DNA of 64,000 bases from SKVR01 sp964491395. Lineage in GTDB: Bacteria; Bacteroidota; Bacteroidia; Bacteroidales; UBA7960. The stretch spans positions 1 to 64,000 of the forward strand of contig CAZBGI010000006.1 of the NCBI GenBank assembly GCA_964491395.1, read 5' to 3'. A program made the translations under genes and the position numbers. Numbering within the stretch: the stretch's first letter is position 1; each line of letters starts with the position of its first letter. Below the pieces are notes generated by a model. It was given only the letters and a program-made list of their open reading frames with translations, did not search any database and was not told where the DNA came from. Below, piece after piece: positions 15,316-23,975 of this stretch.

Positions 15316-18300
15316 ATGCAGAACAAAGGTTTAATTAGATTTTTTGCCATAGCATTCGCTGTGGTATGTCTGTACCAGTTATCGTTTACCTACTTTTCCC
15401 GCAAAGTGCAGCGCGAAGCCGATGCTTTTTCACAAAGTGAAAGAGTTCAGTCTATTGCCAGGGAAATGTCAGGTGGCGATGAGCTTGTAGAAATGGTTTT
15501 AATGGATTCGTTAAGAAATCATTACGAAAGATTTTACCTTGACTCAATGTCAGGTGAAGTAGTTTTTAACCTGGGCATAAGAAAGTACACCTTTCAGGAA
15601 GTAAAAGAGAGAGAAATCAATCTGGGTCTTGACCTTCGCGGGGGTATGAACGTTACACTGGAAATTGCTGTACCTGAGATTGTAAGGGCCTTATCAGGGA
15701 ATAGCCAGGATCCTACCTTTGTTGCTGCAATGGAAAGTGCCATAGAGACCAACCGTACCAGTCGGGAAGATTTTGTAACCCTTTTTGGAAGAGCATTTAA
15801 TGAAACCGACCCCAATGCAAGTCTCGCAGCCATATTTTCTACTCCTGAAATGCGGGATCGCATCAGTTTCAATGCTACCAACGAAGAAGTACTGAGGGTG
15901 CTTAACCGTGAAGTAGAGGATGCCATTGACCGTTCTTTCCAGATTTTACGAACCCGGATTGACCGTTTTGGTGTTGCGCAACCCAATATTCAAAAACTGC
16001 AAACCTCCGGCCGTATACTGGTGGAGTTGCCCGGTATCAAAGAACAGGACCGGGTGAGAAGGCTACTGCAAGGTACTGCCAGACTTGAGTTTTGGGAAAC
16101 CTATGAGTTTTCTGAATTGTACCCCTTCTTTTCTGAAGCCAATGAAATATTGAGAGAATCATTGCCCCAACCGGAAAAAGAGGCATTAGAGGAGCAGGAT
16201 GAACTTCCCGTTGATGAGGAAATCACGGAGGAAGATATTCTGGAGGAAGGTGATACTCTTGAATCTGCAGATGATGACGAACTGCTTGATATGCTTGCTA
16301 CCGATGTAGATGATGAATTAAGTATGGATGAAGAGAGTGCAGCAAGAAATCCTCTGTTTTCGGTTCTCAACATGAATATCTATATGGATCCGCAATCAGG
16401 TGAACCTTTCCTGGGCAATGGCCCCATGGTAGGGAGTGCTGCTATTCAGGATACAGCAAGAGTAAACAGGTATTTACGTCAATCTAACATCAGAAGTTTA
16501 TTTCCCCGTGAGCTCAAACTTTTATGGACGGTAAAACCGCAGGAAGGAGCAGAAAACATCTTACAACTTGTAGCCATTAAAGTGCCCACAAGAGGTGAAC
16601 CCCCTCTTACGGGAGATGTAATTGTGGATGCCCGTCAGGATTATACTCCTACAGGTACAGTGGAAGTATCCATGAGCATGAACAGCGAAGGAGCCCGTGA
16701 ATGGAGAAGACTTACCGCAGCCAACATTGGCAAATCTATCGCCATTGTCCTGGATGATTACGTGTATTCATTCCCAAGTGTTAACCAGGAAATTTCCGGA
16801 GGTCGCTCCTCTATTACCGGTAATTTCACTGTTGCAGAGGCACAAGACCTTGCCAATATTCTTCGTGCAGGTTCCTTGCCTGCCCCGGCAAGAATTGTTG
16901 AAGAGGCGATCGTAGGTCCTTCGCTGGGTAGAGAAGCTATTTCCAGTGGGCTTACTTCTTTCCTGATAGCCTTTTTGATTGTTTTGATATATATGGCCGT
17001 TTATTACAACAGAGCGGGTTTTGTAGCTAACCTTGCACTGGTGACCAATATATTCTTCATTTTTGGGGTACTTGCCTCGCTGGGTGCTGTACTTACCCTG
17101 CCTGGTATTGCCGGTATCGTACTTACCCTGGGTATGGCGGTAGATGCCAACGTAATTATCTATGAACGTATCCTGGAAGAAATAAGAGCAGGCAAAGGAC
17201 AAAAACTGGCCATATCGGACGGATATAAAAACGCTTATTCAGCCATTATTGACGGTAACGTTACTACATTGCTCACCGGTATTGTGCTGTACGTATTCGG
17301 TTCAGGGCCTGTTCAGGGATTTGCCACAACCCTTATTATTGGTATTATCTGTTCATTGTTTACTGCCATCTTTATTTCCCGTCTGATTTTCTCTTATTGG
17401 ATCGAAAGGAATACACCTATTAAATTTGATTCCAAAGTATCTAAAGATGTACTTACAAAAGTTGATTTTGACTTTCTGGCTGTACGCAAGAAGTTTTATT
17501 TGATCTCTTCACTGGTTATCCTGGTGGGTATTGCGTCTTTCTTTGTAAGAGGTTTAAGCTATGGTGTGGATTTTTCCGGCGGACGCTCTTACGTGGTTCG
17601 TTTCGATCAGGATATCAATACCGTAGAAATGCGCAACGCATTAATAGATGAATTTGAAGAAGCTCCTGAAGTGAAAACTTTTGGACCTTCCAACCAGGTG
17701 AAAATTACCACTACTTACCTTATCGATGATGAATCAACTACGGCCGATTCACTTGCTGAGAGAAGATTGTATGAGGGAGTGCAGGAATACTTTGCTGCAA
17801 GTGTTACTTTTGAAGAATTTGTTTCCGACGACGAAGAAAAAATTCTGGGTCGGATGAGTTCTCAAAAAGTAGGACCTACTGTGGCTGCCGATATTAAACG
17901 AGGTGCTGTCATCAGTGTCATTGTTGCCCTGATGATTATATTCCTGTACATTGCTGCCCGATTTAAAAAGTGGCAGTTTGGTGTGGGAGGGCTTGTGACG
18001 CTTTTCCACGATGCGCTCATTGTTGTGTCGCTTTATTCGCTATTGTATAACATAGTCCCCTGGACCATGGAAATTGACCAGACCTTTATTGCGGCTATTC
18101 TCACCATCATCGGATATTCGGTAAACGATACGGTGATTATCTTTGACCGAATCCGCGAAAACATTGGTCTGTATCCCAAGAGAGAGCTCAAGGTTAATAT
18201 CAACAAGGCGTTAAATTCAACTTTATCCCGGACTTTTAATACATCAGGTACTACCCTTGCTGTATTGTTGATTATCTTCCTCTTTGGAGGTGAGGTTATC

Positions 18301-18423
18301 CGTGGATTTTCTTTCGCTCTTATGATTGGTATTGCGGTAGGTACTTATTCTTCTTTGTTTAATGCTACACCTATTGCTTACGACCTTATTATGCGTCAAC
18401 AGAAGAATAAAAAGAAAAAGTAA
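15316..18423 (+). CDS. secDF: Fused protein-export membrane protein SecD-SecF
   Basis: 1035 residues: SecD and SecF in one chain, the usual form in Bacteroidota. It uses the proton gradient to pull preproteins through SecYEG. Visible parts: TM1 (about 8-26); the SecD signature LGLDLRGGMNVTLEI (about 101-115); the periplasmic P1 region; SecD TM helices with GMAVDANVIIYERI; then the SecF half with YGVDFSGGRSYVV and GYSVNDTVIIFDRI. Unusual: a strongly acidic insertion at about residues 285-345, rich in Asp/Glu, inside the periplasmic domain. A strong terminator follows, so it is a single-gene unit. Confidence 0.95.
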   Translation: MQNKGLIRFFAIAFAVVCLYQLSFTYFSRKVQREADAFSQSERVQSIAREMSGGDELVEMVLMDSLRNHYERFYLDSMSGEVVFNLGIRKYTFQEVKEREINLGLDLRGGMNVTLEIAVPEIVRALSGNSQDPTFVAAMESAIETNRTSREDFVTLFGRAFNETDPNASLAAIFSTPEMRDRISFNATNEEVLRVLNREVEDAIDRSFQILRTRIDRFGVAQPNIQKLQTSGRILVELPGIKEQDRVRRLLQGTARLEFWETYEFSELYPFFSEANEILRESLPQPEKEALEEQDELPVDEEITEEDILEEGDTLESADDDELLDMLATDVDDELSMDEESAARNPLFSVLNMNIYMDPQSGEPFLGNGPMVGSAAIQDTARVNRYLRQSNIRSLFPRELKLLWTVKPQEGAENILQLVAIKVPTRGEPPLTGDVIVDARQDYTPTGTVEVSMSMNSEGAREWRRLTAANIGKSIAIVLDDYVYSFPSVNQEISGGRSSITGNFTVAEAQDLANILRAGSLPAPARIVEEAIVGPSLGREAISSGLTSFLIAFLIVLIYMAVYYNRAGFVANLALVTNIFFIFGVLASLGAVLTLPGIAGIVLTLGMAVDANVIIYERILEEIRAGKGQKLAISDGYKNAYSAIIDGNVTTLLTGIVLYVFGSGPVQGFATTLIIGIICSLFTAIFISRLIFSYWIERNTPIKFDSKVSKDVLTKVDFDFLAVRKKFYLISSLVILVGIASFFVRGLSYGVDFSGGRSYVVRFDQDINTVEMRNALIDEFEEAPEVKTFGPSNQVKITTTYLIDDESTTADSLAERRLYEGVQEYFAASVTFEEFVSDDEEKILGRMSSQKVGPTVAADIKRGAVISVIVALMIIFLYIAARFKKWQFGVGGLVTLFHDALIVVSLYSLLYNIVPWTMEIDQTFIAAILTIIGYSVNDTVIIFDRIRENIGLYPKRELKVNINKALNSTLSRTFNTSGTTLAVLLIIFLFGGEVIRGFSFALMIGIAVGTYSSLFNATPIAYDLIMRQQKNKKKK

Positions 18424-18449
18424 AACACTCTTTTTTTTGAAATATCAGC

Positions 18450-18480
18450 AAAGCCGCTTATCAAAAAGCGGCTTTTGCTT
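18450..18480 (+). terminator. Rho-independent terminator of secDF
   Basis: AAAGCCGCTT (18450-18459), 6-nt loop, AAGCGGCTTT (18466-18475), then TGCTT. A 10-bp GC-centred stem with a T-rich tail, 26 nt after the secDF stop. It also appears to be the insertion target of the group II intron fragment that begins 2 nt further on. Confidence 0.85.
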
Positions 18481-18481
18481 T

Positions 18482-18689
18482 GTGTGCCGTGCATGGCTTA
18501 TAACTTTGCGGTGAAAGTCCACTATGGGGGTTTGTGGTCGCCAACCATTAGCCAAGGGCAAAAGTGACCATCTCGAGGTGGAAGCCGGAGGCAAACCTTT
18601 GCCCCGGGGAACACGAATCACATCAGGCATAACCGATGGGATGAGATTGCAAACCCCATCAAAGTCCAAAGTCTATGGTGTGAGAGGTC
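18482..18689 (+). mobile_element. 5' fragment of a group II intron (domain I), ORF-less
   Basis: Starts with GTGTGCC, the GUGYG 5' boundary of group II introns, and runs through stretches typical of bacterial intron domain I: GGTGAAAGTCC, TTAGCCAAGGGC, GAAGCCGGAGGCAAACC, GGAACACGAATCAC, GGGATGAG and AAAGTCC, in the expected order. The reverse transcriptase and catalytic domain V/VI are absent, so it is a dead remnant. It lies directly after the secDF terminator, the preferred site of class C introns. A minus-strand open frame across it is an artefact of this RNA. Assignment is from memory of intron consensus; no covariance search was run. Confidence 0.75.
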
Positions 18690-18725
18690 GGAAAATAAAG
18701 TAGGAAAAAAACTACTTTATTTTCC
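18690..18725. repeat. Perfect 14-bp hairpin at the end of the intron fragment
   Basis: GGAAAATAAAGTAG (18690-18703), 8-nt loop, exact complement CTACTTTATTTTCC (18712-18725). It sits at the point where recognisable intron sequence stops. There is no T-tract after it on the plus strand. It may be a remnant structure or an mRNA-stabilising element before tatA. Confidence 0.55.
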
Positions 18726-18788
18726 TCCTACTCGATTTAATATCTTCAAAAAAAGAAAATCAACCGGGTTTTATTGACAGGTTTGTTT

Positions 18789-18796
18789 TAAATTTG
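18789..18796 (+). promoter_or_regulatory. Probable -7 box of tatA
   Basis: TAAATTTG, a full TAnnTTTG match, 18 nt before the tatA ATG. The -33 box is unclear. Confidence 0.45.
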
Positions 18797-18813
18797 TCCT
18801 TTATTTACTGACC

Positions 18814-19254
18814 ATGGATACGAATCTTAGTTTTATTTTACTTTTTGGAATCAGTGGAGGTGAAATATTTATCATTTTACTTCTGATACTGATATTGTTT
18901 GGGCCCAAAAAAATCCCTGAAATAGCCCGTAGTCTGGGCAAAGGAATTAATGAAATAAAAAAAGTGCAAAGGGATATTAATGCCGAAATTCATCGCTATT
19001 CCGAGGAAATCGACAATCCTGCCCGGGAAATAAAGGAGGATATTGAGGGCTTTAGCAGAGGATTAACAGATGCAGAAAAAAAGAGCCCATCGGGTTCTCC
19101 CACAGAAAAAGATAAAAACGGTAAGGTGTCGGACGCCGGGCCGGAAGATTTACCCTATCCTTATAACCAGTCCTCTGGCAATTCTTCCGGAATATCTGAT
19201 GAAGACAAAGAAGACTCAGATCCTGATGAGACAGAACAGAAAAAACCTGAATAA
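18814..19254 (+). CDS. tatA: Sec-independent translocase subunit TatA/TatB-like
   Basis: A 146-residue Tat translocase subunit: short N-terminus, one TM helix (about 16-30, EIFIILLLILILFGP) with the FGPKKIPEIARSLGKG hinge and amphipathic helix that defines TatA/TatB. It assembles the folded-protein channel with TatC, which is not in this window. The tail (from about 80) is long, acidic and low-complexity (EDKEDSDPDE), longer than in compact TatA proteins, so a TatB role cannot be excluded. Placed after secDF and the intron relic, which groups two export systems. It probably has its own promoter. Confidence 0.9.
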   Translation: MDTNLSFILLFGISGGEIFIILLLILILFGPKKIPEIARSLGKGINEIKKVQRDINAEIHRYSEEIDNPAREIKEDIEGFSRGLTDAEKKSPSGSPTEKDKNGKVSDAGPEDLPYPYNQSSGNSSGISDEDKEDSDPDETEQKKPE

Positions 19255-19381
19255 CTGGCTTTGAAAGCTGGTATCACAATTTTGTATCACATCGTTCGTT
19301 TACAATTTATATGTACTCTGAGCCCACAACAAAGGCCGTAGTTATAAAAAGTAGTATTGATTATTATCTCCAGAAACTCTT

Positions 19382-21400
19382 ATGAAGACATTCTTCATCG
19401 TTCTCTTTTCCGTTTTATTTTTCTTTTCTCCGCAGCAAAGCCAGTCACAAAACCGCAAGTTGGAGTTGGCCGATAAAGCTTTTGAGCTTCAACAGTACAG
19501 TGAAGCCCTGAAACATTACGGTCGGGTCTATAAACGTGTACGTCGCAAGGACAGGCAAGAGGGTGTACGAATTTTGTTTCAGCAGGCCCTGTGTTATAAA
19601 TACCTGAATGAGTCACGTCGAGCAGAATCTTTTTTCAGACGTGCCATTATGGGCAAATATCCCGATCCGGTGGCTCATTTTTATTATGGTGAAGCCTTAA
19701 TGAAAAATGAAGAATACGAAGATGCCCTTGAACAGTTCCGGATTTATAAAGAGAAAGTACCTGATGATTGGCGAGGTCAATGGGGTATTGACGCCATTGA
19801 GGCTACCGAATATTTACAGGAAAATCCGGGCTTGTACGAGGTAAACCTGGAAAAAGATTTTAATTCCTGGCAGAATGATTTTGCACCGGCCTTTGGAGAT
19901 AACCGAAACAGCATGGTGATTCTTACTTCATCAAGAGAGGGGGCGGTGGGTTCTAAAAAAGATCCCTGGACCGGTGAAAACTATACTTCTTTGTTTGTAA
20001 CTTACATTGACAGGGCAGGAGAATGGAGCAAACCGGTTTTGCTGGATGAGGGACCTGTTAACACAGAATTCAATGAAGGAGCTCCATCGGTGAATGTTAC
20101 CGGTACAGATTTGTATTTTACCCGTTGCCAGTCATTGCCCAATGCCGAATTAGGATGCAGGATTTATGTTTCCCGGCTCAGTGGTGCCAATTGGGGAGAC
20201 CCCAGTGAAGTGAAACTTGTCTCAGACAGTACCATTTCGGTTGGTCATCCTGCCATCAGCCCAGACGATATGCGTTTGTATTTTGTTTCTGATATGCCTG
20301 GCGGGGAAGGGGGCAAAGATATCTGGTATGCCGAACGTGATTCACCCGGAGGAGAGTTTGGTGATATTCAAAACCTGGGTAATGTCATAAATACTCCCGG
20401 AGATGAAATGTTTCCTTTTGTCAGAGAAGATGGTTCGTTGTATTTTTCTTCTGATGGCCATCCGGGAATGGGAGGATTGGATATCTTTTTTTCCCAGCAG
20501 GTAGGTGACTCATGGACGGAGCCGGAAAACATCGGTACACCTGTAAGCAGCCCGGGAGATGATTTTGGAATTACCTTTCGCAGCGGTGAAAATTCCGGGT
20601 TCTTTTCTTCCAACCGCAAGCAGTTAGGCGCCAGGGGCGATGCCATTTATTCTCACTACCTGGCTCCGGTTGAATTTACCTTGCAGGGAACTGTCCGCGA
20701 TGATAGTACCAAGGTTGCCATCCCCGGGGCACAGATTCAGCTGGTAGGCTCTGATGGTTCCCTGGCTCAAACCGAAACTTCTGAAGAGGGTGAATATCGG
20801 TTTGATAAAACGCAGATTCGTACCAATACCCGTTATGAAATATTGGTTAGCAAAAACAATTATTTCAATACCAGGGGACAGGAAACCACCGTAGGGATTG
20901 AAAGAAGCCGTGATTTTGTGTACGATTTTTATCTGGCACCGATTCCCGATACACCGATAGAACTACCCGAAATTCTTTATGAATATGCCCAATGGGAGTT
21001 GTTACCACAATACCAGGATTCACTCAACGGCCTTATTACCACTTTAGAGGATAATCCTGAACTGGTAATTGAGCTTAGCTCACACACCGACAGCCGGGGT
21101 TCGCATGAATTTAATGATACGTTGTCGCAGCGTCGTGCACAAACCGTGGTAGATTACCTGATAGACCGTGGCATTGATAGTGAAAGGCTCGTGCCCAGGG
21201 GATATGGTAAAAGAGTTCCCAGGGTGATAGAAAATACCATTGAAAGGGAAGGATATACTTTTGAAGCCGGAACAGAGCTCACAGAAGATTATATCAACTC
21301 CCTGCCCACGGAAGAACATCGCGATGTTGCTCACCAGCTCAACCGGCGAACAGAATTCCTGGTTATTTCTGAAGAAGACGAAGAAGAGGATGAACCTTAA
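19382..21400 (+). CDS. PorE-like OmpA/PD40/TPR protein (type IX secretion-associated)
   Basis: 672 residues with signal peptide (1-22). Domain order: TPR-like helices (about 25-150), a PD40/WD40-like beta-propeller (about 160-430, with repeats such as SPDDMRLYFVSDMPGG and SLYFSSDGHPGMGG), a carboxypeptidase-regulatory-like beta domain (about 432-525), and an OmpA C-terminal peptidoglycan-binding domain (about 530-672, HTDSRGSHEFNDTLSQRRA). This order is that of Porphyromonas PorE, an outer-membrane component of the type IX secretion system. Bacteroidota also carry similar PD40-OmpA proteins of unknown role, so the T9SS link is likely but not certain. No other por genes are nearby. Confidence 0.75.
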   Translation: MKTFFIVLFSVLFFFSPQQSQSQNRKLELADKAFELQQYSEALKHYGRVYKRVRRKDRQEGVRILFQQALCYKYLNESRRAESFFRRAIMGKYPDPVAHFYYGEALMKNEEYEDALEQFRIYKEKVPDDWRGQWGIDAIEATEYLQENPGLYEVNLEKDFNSWQNDFAPAFGDNRNSMVILTSSREGAVGSKKDPWTGENYTSLFVTYIDRAGEWSKPVLLDEGPVNTEFNEGAPSVNVTGTDLYFTRCQSLPNAELGCRIYVSRLSGANWGDPSEVKLVSDSTISVGHPAISPDDMRLYFVSDMPGGEGGKDIWYAERDSPGGEFGDIQNLGNVINTPGDEMFPFVREDGSLYFSSDGHPGMGGLDIFFSQQVGDSWTEPENIGTPVSSPGDDFGITFRSGENSGFFSSNRKQLGARGDAIYSHYLAPVEFTLQGTVRDDSTKVAIPGAQIQLVGSDGSLAQTETSEEGEYRFDKTQIRTNTRYEILVSKNNYFNTRGQETTVGIERSRDFVYDFYLAPIPDTPIELPEILYEYAQWELLPQYQDSLNGLITTLEDNPELVIELSSHTDSRGSHEFNDTLSQRRAQTVVDYLIDRGIDSERLVPRGYGKRVPRVIENTIEREGYTFEAGTELTEDYINSLPTEEHRDVAHQLNRRTEFLVISEEDEEEDEP

Positions 21401-21441
21401 CACCTTTGACACCTTATTTTCAATCTGGTGCGAGTTAAGTG

Positions 21442-21470
21442 GGTCATTTTTTCAAAAAAAAAAAATGACC
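21442..21470. terminator. AT-rich hairpin between the PorE-like gene and purM
   Basis: GGTCATTTTTT (21442-21452) pairs with AAAAAATGACC (21460-21470), 7-nt loop, 11-bp stem. There is no T-run after it, so it may be a weak terminator or a leader structure for purM. Confidence 0.4.
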
Positions 21471-21519
21471 ACCGGCATGATCATGATTGGATTGACAAAC
21501 CTGAAAAATAGCAAACCCC

Positions 21520-22698
21520 ATGACCGACAACAGTAAATATGGAAGGCGCGGAGTTTCAGCCTCCAAAGAAGATGTCCATAACGCCATCAAAAATATTGAC
21601 AAAGGATTGTTTCCCCGGGCATTTTGTAAGGTAGTACCCGATTATCTGGGAGGAGATCAGGCCTGGTGCAACATCATGCACGCAGATGGAGCAGGCACCA
21701 AATCTTCCCTGGCTTATATTTACTGGCGTGAAACAGGAGATATTTCCGTTTGGAAGGGGATTGCCCAGGATGCAGTAGTAATGAATCTGGATGATTTACT
21801 GTGTGTGGGTGCAACGGATAATATTATTCTTTCTTCTACCATTGGCAGAAACAAAAGGTTAATACCCGGAGAAGTTATTAAAGCCATCATAGAAGGTACA
21901 GAAGAGTTCCTGGAGAAGATGCGCCGGCATGGTGTGGGAATGTGGTCTACCGGTGGCGAAACTGCTGATGTGGGAGATTTGGTAAGGACCATCATTGTTG
22001 ACTCTACGGTAACCGCCAGGATGCCTCGCGAGCAGGTGATTACCAATGAGTCTATTGGTGAGGGAGATGTGATTGTCGGACTTTCTTCCTACGGCAAGGC
22101 TGATTATGAAGAGGAATACAATGGCGGAATGGGCAGCAACGGACTTACCTCAGCCCGCCACGATGTTTTTGCCCGCGATTACGCCGCCTTATATCCCGAA
22201 AGTTATGACCTGGCTTTACCCGAAGATGTGATTTATGTGGGCACTAAAAAACTTACTGATAAAGTGGATGACGCTTTTGGGCTGGATGCCGGAAAACTGG
22301 TTCTTTCTCCCACACGCACCTATGCGCCTGTAATAAAAGAGGTGCTTGCCAGCTACAGAAAGGTGATTCATGGAATGGTGCATAACAGCGGAGGCGCACA
22401 GACCAAGATACTGAATTTTGTAAATGATATGCACATTGTGAAAAATAACCTGTTCGCTGTTCCTCCATTGTTTCGGTTGATCCAAAAAGAATCGGGTACT
22501 TCATGGCAGGAAATGTACAAAGTATTCAATATGGGCCACCGGATGGAAATTTACCTGAAGGAAAAATATGCAGCCGATATCATCGACATCAGTCGATCGT
22601 TTGGGGTAGAAGCTCAAATAATTGGTCATTGCCGCAAAGAATCCGGGAAAAAACTAACACTGGAAACTGCGCAAGGGATTTTTGAATACCAATTGTAA
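21520..22698 (+). CDS. purM: Phosphoribosylformylglycinamidine cyclo-ligase (AIR synthase)
   Basis: ATP-dependent ring closure of FGAM to AIR, the fifth step of purine synthesis; cytoplasmic. 392 residues, the longer Bacteroidota version. N-terminal RRGVSASKEDVHNAI is the family's opening; HADGAGTKS and the Asp-rich NLDDLLCVGA form the ATP site; GIGMWSTGGETADVGD-like residues (VGMWSTGGETADVG) and GLSSYG follow. The ATG gives a natural N-terminus. No other pur genes adjoin it; prfA and pyrF follow on the same strand, but prfA has its own promoter overlapping the purM 3' end. Confidence 0.93.
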   Translation: MTDNSKYGRRGVSASKEDVHNAIKNIDKGLFPRAFCKVVPDYLGGDQAWCNIMHADGAGTKSSLAYIYWRETGDISVWKGIAQDAVVMNLDDLLCVGATDNIILSSTIGRNKRLIPGEVIKAIIEGTEEFLEKMRRHGVGMWSTGGETADVGDLVRTIIVDSTVTARMPREQVITNESIGEGDVIVGLSSYGKADYEEEYNGGMGSNGLTSARHDVFARDYAALYPESYDLALPEDVIYVGTKKLTDKVDDAFGLDAGKLVLSPTRTYAPVIKEVLASYRKVIHGMVHNSGGAQTKILNFVNDMHIVKNNLFAVPPLFRLIQKESGTSWQEMYKVFNMGHRMEIYLKEKYAADIIDISRSFGVEAQIIGHCRKESGKKLTLETAQGIFEYQL

Positions 22699-22722
22699 TG
22701 CCACTGTTTTTTCGTAATTTTG
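22693..22722 (+). promoter_or_regulatory. Promoter of prfA-pyrF
   Basis: TTG (22693-22695), 19 nt, then TAATTTTG (22715-22722). The -33 box lies at the very end of purM. The leader to prfA would be about 160 nt and contains a GC-rich piece with the palindrome GACGCGTC. Confidence 0.6.
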
Positions 22723-22889
22723 CACCCTGGAATCGCAGTTGTTTTCCATAGGATTGCAGCAGGTGACGCGTCGCATCCGTAAGGTTTTAGATTGACTGCT
22801 CCTCCGGTATTTTTAATCATAAATTTTCTGATGACCCGGATCATATCACCTGATATTTTCCGGTATAAACCAGATATAAGCATAAAAGT

Positions 22890-23963
22890 ATGTTATTAGA
22901 TAAATTGGAAGCTATCCACAGCAGGTTTAAAGAGGTGGCGCAACAAATCACTGACCCCGATGTAATCAGTGATATGAAACGTTATATACAACTTAACAAA
23001 GAGTACAAAGACCTGGAGGAAATAGTAGAAGCGTACCATGAGTACAAGAATGTAATTGACAATATCGAATCCTCAAAAGAAATTCTTTCCAAAGAAAAAG
23101 ATGAAGAATTTCGTGAGATGGCCAAAATGGAGCTGGATGATTTGACAGAAAGGGAACAAGAGTTAGAAGAAAGAATAAAGATACTGCTGGTACCCTCTGA
23201 TCCGCAGGATGGCAAAAATGCTATTGTGGAAATACGGGCCGGAACCGGTGGCGATGAAGCCGCAATTTTTGCAGGAGATTTGTTTCGCATGTATATTAAA
23301 TACTGCGAAAAAAAAGGATGGAAGACGGAAATCGTGGATATGAACGAAGGTACTTCCGGTGGCTATAAGGAGATTGTTTTCAACGTATCAGGCAACAAAG
23401 TGTATGGCACGATGAAATACGAGTCAGGAGTGCACCGCGTGCAGCGGGTGCCCCAGACCGAAACCCAGGGCAGGGTGCATACTTCTGCTGCTACAGTAGC
23501 AGTGTTGCCTGAAGCAGACGAATTTGATGTAGAACTCAAGACCAGCGATATCCGAAAAGATACTTACTGCTCTTCCGGCCCCGGAGGACAGTCAGTAAAC
23601 ACGACTTACTCGGCTGTTCGTCTTACCCACATTCCTACAGGCCTGGTAGTAACCTGCCAGGATCAGAAGTCACAGCTTAAAAACCTGGATAAAGCCATGG
23701 GCGTACTTCGTACCCGGTTATTTGACATGGAGTATAAAAAATACCTCGACGAGATTGCCTCCAAGCGAAAAACCATGGTGTCTACCGGTGACCGTTCGGC
23801 GAAGATTCGCACCTATAATTATCCCCAGGGAAGGGTAACTGATCATCGCATTGGTCTGACACTTTATAATCTCTCCGCCATTATGGATGGTGAAATTGAA
23901 GAGATAATCGAAGCATTGAAAGTGGCAGAGAATGCCGAAAAAATGAAAGAAGGGGTTGCCTGA
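22890..23963 (+). CDS. prfA: Peptide chain release factor 1
   Basis: RF1 recognises UAA and UAG stop codons and triggers peptide release. 357 residues, normal length. The codon-reading loop has the RF1-type PxT (PQT in RVPQTETQGR) rather than the RF2 SPF, and the catalytic GGQ lies in SSGPGGQSVNTTYSA; its Gln is the target of PrmC, encoded in this window. A coiled N-terminal domain (about 1-105) precedes the core. It is followed 12 nt later by pyrF, so the two are co-transcribed. Confidence 0.96.
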   Translation: MLLDKLEAIHSRFKEVAQQITDPDVISDMKRYIQLNKEYKDLEEIVEAYHEYKNVIDNIESSKEILSKEKDEEFREMAKMELDDLTEREQELEERIKILLVPSDPQDGKNAIVEIRAGTGGDEAAIFAGDLFRMYIKYCEKKGWKTEIVDMNEGTSGGYKEIVFNVSGNKVYGTMKYESGVHRVQRVPQTETQGRVHTSAATVAVLPEADEFDVELKTSDIRKDTYCSSGPGGQSVNTTYSAVRLTHIPTGLVVTCQDQKSQLKNLDKAMGVLRTRLFDMEYKKYLDEIASKRKTMVSTGDRSAKIRTYNYPQGRVTDHRIGLTLYNLSAIMDGEIEEIIEALKVAENAEKMKEGVA

Positions 23964-23975
23964 TATCCGCTAATT

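Noticed and set aside
18445..18669. 74-residue minus-strand open frame after secDF
   Set aside because: It lies across the group II intron fragment; the DNA is explained by structured RNA and the frame has no promoter or recognisable product.
22626..22883. 85-residue minus-strand frame containing GGAVNLKPYGCDASPAA
   Set aside because: Lies over the prfA promoter and leader, antisense to the purM end, with no start signals; the protein-like look is probably chance or a repeat.
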